Assembly: GCA_913057725.1 (NCBI GenBank)
Contig: CAJXOS010000017.1
Location: 1-64,000, forward strand
From: an uncultured Lewinella sp.
GTDB lineage: Bacteria; Bacteroidota; Bacteroidia; Chitinophagales; Saprospiraceae
Direction of reading: 5' to 3'
Length of the DNA: 64,000 nucleotides
Shown here: positions 60,515-64,000 of the stretch, piece by piece
How the letters are laid out: each line of letters starts with the position of its first letter
Position numbering within the stretch: position 1 is the first letter of the stretch
Made by a program: the position numbers and the translations under genes
Notes under the pieces: model-generated
Told to the model about the DNA's origin: nothing
The model's database searches: none
The model's input: only the letters and a program-made list of their open reading frames with translations

Positions 60515-61930
60515 TTACCCCATTTTGTCAACTTGTTCCAAGAGCCAGGGCTTTTCTACCAGGGGCGTAGCTTGCTCTATTTCCGTGCGTAATTCGGTTC
60601 TTTTGTTTTTGTCAAAAGGATTAACCCGCACCAATTTTCGAGTGTAGGTCAGCATGTTTTGAAAAACATCTCGGTGATAGCTAAGTACTTCCTTTCGTTT
60701 GAGATAAACTTTCATACTCTCCAGTAAGGAGTCTAGCGCATCATATTCATCTTCTTCATAGTAGATCTTTAGCAGTAGCGTTTTGGCCATTAAGCTAATC
60801 AAGATGTCATTCGAGTCAAAATGGATTAACAAGCGTTGGGCCAAGGGGTAGTCCTCTCTTTCGAAAGCCAATTTGGCCATACTGAAGCTGCCGAATGCTT
60901 CTTCGTAGCCACTTTCTATAAACTCTGTATAGGTATTGATAGCATGTTCTACCCATTCAAATTCCTTTAAGCGCAAGGCGATCAGAATAGCATTTAGATA
61001 AGTACGTCTGGACAAAACGCCATTCTCTAAGATAAACTGACTCTCGAAGGCATCTCGGTAGCTTTCAAAAGCTTCTCGTACGAACGGAGCTGCACCGCGG
61101 TTCATTCGTTGGATGCAATAGTTGAGCGCCATCAGACGAAGGTCGCGCTGCTCTATGGTGGAAAAGACCTGAGCGTGTTCTTGTAGCGTAGACTTTAGGG
61201 CGAAGTAATAATCATCAGCCTCTCGCTGGCTCTGCATCAGGTATAGGTAGTAGTAAATGGCAATGGCTGGATACTCGAGTAGTTCCTTTTGGCTCTCAAC
61301 AGCACCAATAACTTCCTCTAAGAAAAGGCTCTTGTACTCGGTTTTAAAAACTTGCTGGTGAGAAAGGGTGTGGCACGCAAACTTCAGTTTCTCCGCTATG
61401 AGGAGTGCGTCAAAGGCATTAATACTGTCTTGCAGGCGAATATCACGAGTTCGATCTATTTCTCCCAGGAAAGAAGAATACTCATCATAAAGCGTGAGGG
61501 AGTTTCTTAAGCCATCGTTGTCAAGCGCTTTGTTTCCGAGGCCTGCTCGGCGGAGAGCATTGAACTTCTTCTGAAATACGGAGGTGACCTTTCGTCTACG
61601 CAGAGACTTTAAGTAGGCAACAGAATAGGTGTACTCATCGTTTTCTATTTCCTTGTAGGCGAGGAATTGCTCCAGCTGTCGATGTAAGAAGTGTATGGTT
61701 TGTCGCATCTTAGCATCGTCATAACTTTCCTTTGGAAAGAGTTTTCGGTAAATTCGTTCTTTCTCCAAAAACTTATCCTCCTTCAAGTGGTTCGCGGCCA
61801 TTAAATACTGGAACAAATCCAGCACATCCTGTCGTTGGTTAAAGAAAGGGGAGGAGAGCCATTTGCTAAATTCTCGGCACTCTTTCTTGTCTAAAGTCTT
61901 TAAGACGGCAATAATTGCGGAGTTTTTCAT
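60515..61930 (-). CDS. Hypothetical helical-repeat protein
   Basis: I do not recognise a named domain. The 471-residue protein (ATG 61930, MKNSAIIAVLK; the longer frame to 61957 has a Phe/Lys-rich leader that looks untranslated) has no signal peptide or membrane helix. It is alpha-helical throughout with repeated pairs resembling loosely spaced TPR or HAT helices (e.g. AFGSFSMAKLAFEREDYPLAQRLLIHF, LLKIYYEEDEYDALDSLLESM). Similar proteins of unknown function are frequent in Saprospiraceae; this is recollection, not a search result. It is divergent from the partial gene at the right edge. Confidence 0.65.
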   Translation of the reverse strand: MKNSAIIAVLKTLDKKECREFSKWLSSPFFNQRQDVLDLFQYLMAANHLKEDKFLEKERIYRKLFPKESYDDAKMRQTIHFLHRQLEQFLAYKEIENDEYTYSVAYLKSLRRRKVTSVFQKKFNALRRAGLGNKALDNDGLRNSLTLYDEYSSFLGEIDRTRDIRLQDSINAFDALLIAEKLKFACHTLSHQQVFKTEYKSLFLEEVIGAVESQKELLEYPAIAIYYYLYLMQSQREADDYYFALKSTLQEHAQVFSTIEQRDLRLMALNYCIQRMNRGAAPFVREAFESYRDAFESQFILENGVLSRRTYLNAILIALRLKEFEWVEHAINTYTEFIESGYEEAFGSFSMAKLAFEREDYPLAQRLLIHFDSNDILISLMAKTLLLKIYYEEDEYDALDSLLESMKVYLKRKEVLSYHRDVFQNMLTYTRKLVRVNPFDKNKRTELRTEIEQATPLVEKPWLLEQVDKMG

Positions 61931-62083
61931 AAAAACGAAAAAACTTTTTTTCAACAAGTATTTTTTTGTAAGTACCTGGATTTCATTTATTTATAGAAGA
62001 TCATGTTCGCAAAAATACTTATTTTTTTCAACAAATGCGTTTTCTTGTCTTTGCGTTCCGCCGGGCAATGCTACACTTTTGTA

Positions 62084-64000
62084 ATGTCAACGAAAGCAAA
62101 CGACCTAATCCAAGCGCTGATGAAACGAGCAATGGCTCATAAGCTAACGAAAGTAGGGCAAGGCTTTGCAACAGCTTTGTTACTTGTACTTTTTTGCAGC
62201 TTAGCGTCAGCACAGGGATGGGAAGCAACCTTCGGTGGAGAATTGGAAGACGATGGTCTCTTAATTGTTCCCACCATTGATGAAGGAACGTTGGCAATAG
62301 GCTTTAGTCAGTCGTTTGGCAGCGACAATGATGATGACATATATATTGTTCGTACAGATGTAGACGGCACTCTGGTTTGGGAAACCGCCCACGATGAAGG
62401 ATACATTGAGAGAGCAAACGATGTACTTCCTACACAAAATGGAGAGCATCTTTTAGTTGGCTCGATTAATGAAGTGGATGGCACCCAAGCAGGAACACCT
62501 TCTCAAGTGTATTTGCTGAACATTGATTATCGCGGGCGCCTATTGTGGTCTCGCCGATATAACAATGGAGGCTTATTCCAGGGAGGAACCAAGATCATTC
62601 CTACTACCGATGGAGGATATGCAATTCTTGGGTACACAGAGTCTGCTTCAGAAGAAGACAACGACATTCTCTTGTTGAAACTGGATTCAGAATTCAATGA
62701 AGAATGGCGGCAAACCTACGGAACCCCATATACAGATGGCGGTGAAGGACTGGTTGAAACTGAAAATGGTTTCACATTTGCTGCGAACGTAAAGAATGGC
62801 CCAAATCAAAACGGGCAGGACTTTAATGATAATGACATCGCCATTTACCGTGTAGGCGCAACCGGCAGTTTGATTTCAGTTCGCGTTTATGCAGGGAGTG
62901 ATGAAGAAAATGTAAGTGTTACTGATGTAACCCGCACGAATGACGATCACTTGATGATTGTAGGTTCGACTCGGAACTTCGGTAAAGCTTTAATAATGAA
63001 GAGTGATCTCAACGGAGATACACTTTGGACACGTGAAATTGAGCCGAGTCCAGCTGACAATGTACTGAATGCGGTTTTGGAGCTTTCTGATGGTAACTAT
63101 GTAGCTACCGGATATGCTTCACTTCCAGATACAGATCCTGGCATTCTACTCGTAAAATTCACTTCTGAGGGAGAGATTTTATGGTCAAGAATAATAGGAG
63201 ATGAATTCTACGACACACGCTTCGGCGAAGATGTTGCAGAAGCTATCGACGGAAGCTTGCTAGTAGCAGGATCGCGAGCAAGATTTGGTGGAATCTTTGG
63301 GTTTGATGTTTCAGTCATCAGACTTAGCGAAGAAGGAAACTACTACACCAACCTCTTGCAAGGTAGAGTGGGATGGTCGCAAGACGGCTGTAATCCACTG
63401 GAAGATGATGATATTCCTCTAAAAGATTGGTTGATCCAAGTAGAGGGAGAAGAGCAAATCTTCATTGGCACAACGGACGAGAATGGTTTTTACAGCATTC
63501 CAGTAAGTGAGGGTGATTTTATAGTAACCCTTCTAAATCGCAATGATGCTTGGGATGTATGTTCACCTTCTAATTTTCCGGTGACTTTCACGGTCAACTA
63601 TGACACGCTGACTTACAACTTCCCAGTGCGCACGGCTGAAGATGCTTGTGCTTACATGGCAGTAGATGCTACGACAGAACCATTAGTAGAATGTACGCAG
63701 ACTGAATATTTGATTGAGTACTGCAACGATGGATCAGGAGTAGCACAGGATGCCTTCATCGAAATCGCGCTGGACGAGGAGTTGACCTTTGTAGACGCAG
63801 ACGTACCATTTACGCAGGTAAGCGATGATACGATCATCGTTCAACTTGGAGACATGCTACCGCTTGATTGTGGCAGCTTCATGGTGACGGCAGATGTAGC
63901 TTGTGATGTTCAAAACTTACAAGCAGCAGTTTTCACTGCAACCATCTACCCGAACGAACCTTGCGAATTGGATCCCAACTGGGACATGTCTAGTCTTGAG
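62084..64000 (+). CDS. Secreted repeat protein, partial (runs off the right edge)
   Basis: An open frame of 639 codons without stop to the end of the window. The ATG at 62084 (or the internal ATG at 62120) leads into a signal peptide with core ATALLLVLFCSLASAQ. Residues about 55-415 contain repeated beta units such as DIYIVRTDVDGTLVWE, DILLLKLDSEFNEEWRQTYG and GILLVKFTSEGEILWSR, each pairing a tracking strand with a W, as in beta-propeller or delta-60 type repeats. From about 440 a CarboxypepD_reg/SdrD-like domain (EEQIFIGTTDENGFYSIPVSEG) is followed by a Cys-containing DUF11-like segment. A T9SS C-terminal domain is expected beyond the window but not seen. Confidence 0.85.
   Translation, partial: MSTKANDLIQALMKRAMAHKLTKVGQGFATALLLVLFCSLASAQGWEATFGGELEDDGLLIVPTIDEGTLAIGFSQSFGSDNDDDIYIVRTDVDGTLVWETAHDEGYIERANDVLPTQNGEHLLVGSINEVDGTQAGTPSQVYLLNIDYRGRLLWSRRYNNGGLFQGGTKIIPTTDGGYAILGYTESASEEDNDILLLKLDSEFNEEWRQTYGTPYTDGGEGLVETENGFTFAANVKNGPNQNGQDFNDNDIAIYRVGATGSLISVRVYAGSDEENVSVTDVTRTNDDHLMIVGSTRNFGKALIMKSDLNGDTLWTREIEPSPADNVLNAVLELSDGNYVATGYASLPDTDPGILLVKFTSEGEILWSRIIGDEFYDTRFGEDVAEAIDGSLLVAGSRARFGGIFGFDVSVIRLSEEGNYYTNLLQGRVGWSQDGCNPLEDDDIPLKDWLIQVEGEEQIFIGTTDENGFYSIPVSEGDFIVTLLNRNDAWDVCSPSNFPVTFTVNYDTLTYNFPVRTAEDACAYMAVDATTEPLVECTQTEYLIEYCNDGSGVAQDAFIEIALDEELTFVDADVPFTQVSDDTIIVQLGDMLPLDCGSFMVTADVACDVQNLQAAVFTATIYPNEPCELDPNWDMSSLE

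Overview
The window looks like a chromosomal segment of a Bacteroidota bacterium, most likely of the Saprospiria (Lewinella / Haliscomenobacter-like). The evidence is the number of type IX secretion system (T9SS) cargo proteins, both with short type A C-terminal sorting domains and with gliding-motility (CHU_C, type B) C-termini. SprB repeats, a DUF5686/CarboxypepD_reg outer-membrane protein, a DUF5723-like outer-membrane protein and promoters of the TTG-N19/20-TAnnTTTG kind point the same way. I see no phage, transposase, CRISPR array or conjugation gene. The region reads as core genome interspersed with lineage-specific secreted and hypothetical genes.

Layout. 1-4.2 kb: Nif3-like protein, coiled-coil zinc-ribbon protein, secreted TPR protein, small lipoprotein. 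4.2-6.7 kb: a strongly structured leader RNA candidate, a single-domain M16 peptidase and an AraC-type regulator. 6.7-6.9 kb: a complex palindromic element. 7-13 kb: PEBP-like protein, TauE/SafE permease, DUF5723-like protein, DGK-like lipid kinase, T9SS-exported serine hydrolase, cold-shock-like protein, OmpA lipoprotein. 13-19.4 kb: M28 peptidase, GMC oxidoreductase, ROK kinase, then a two-gene unit of a secreted tryptophan-repeat protein and a signal-peptide-bearing SAM methyltransferase. 19.5-22.5 kb: 1006-residue T9SS type B SprB-repeat protein. 22.6-27.5 kb: housekeeping block pssA, pheS, hisS, gatA. 27.8-29.9 kb: FIST sensor plus histidine kinase. 30-33.6 kb: Tat-signal aminotransferase and a large GAF-like orphan. 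33.9 kb: tRNA-Met with its own promoter and terminator. 34.2-39.7 kb: T9SS beta-propeller protein, membrane CxxCxGxG protein, membrane MutS-like ATPase. 39.9-44.5 kb: ScfR-type regulator with an acyl-CoA dehydrogenase, M50 site-2 protease, lipoprotein. 44.5-55.7 kb: DUF5686 protein, type B SprB protein, and a 2044-residue T9SS serine protease with seven tandem double SprB units. 56.2-62 kb: membrane protein, uvrB, WYL regulator and two lineage-specific hypotheticals. 62.1-64 kb: a secreted protein that runs off the right edge.

How genes fit together. The FIST/histidine kinase and ScfR/acyl-CoA dehydrogenase pairs are compact sensory or regulatory operons. pssA-pheS-hisS-gatA is a run of lipid and translation genes, with at least some separate promoters. 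The T9SS cargo genes are scattered single transcription units, often bounded by strong bidirectional hairpin terminators.

The observations I consider most worth checking are the structured RNA before the M16 gene (4373-4530), the Trp-repeat protein plus exported methyltransferase pair (17870-19377), the palindromic element at 6735-6900, the AGCGAATATTCGCT operator candidate at the ScfR gene, and the internally repetitive protease gene.

All calls come from reading the sequence without database searches. Family names are from motif recognition. Many tabulated ORF starts at TTG/GTG were moved to the first sensible ATG, as noted per gene.
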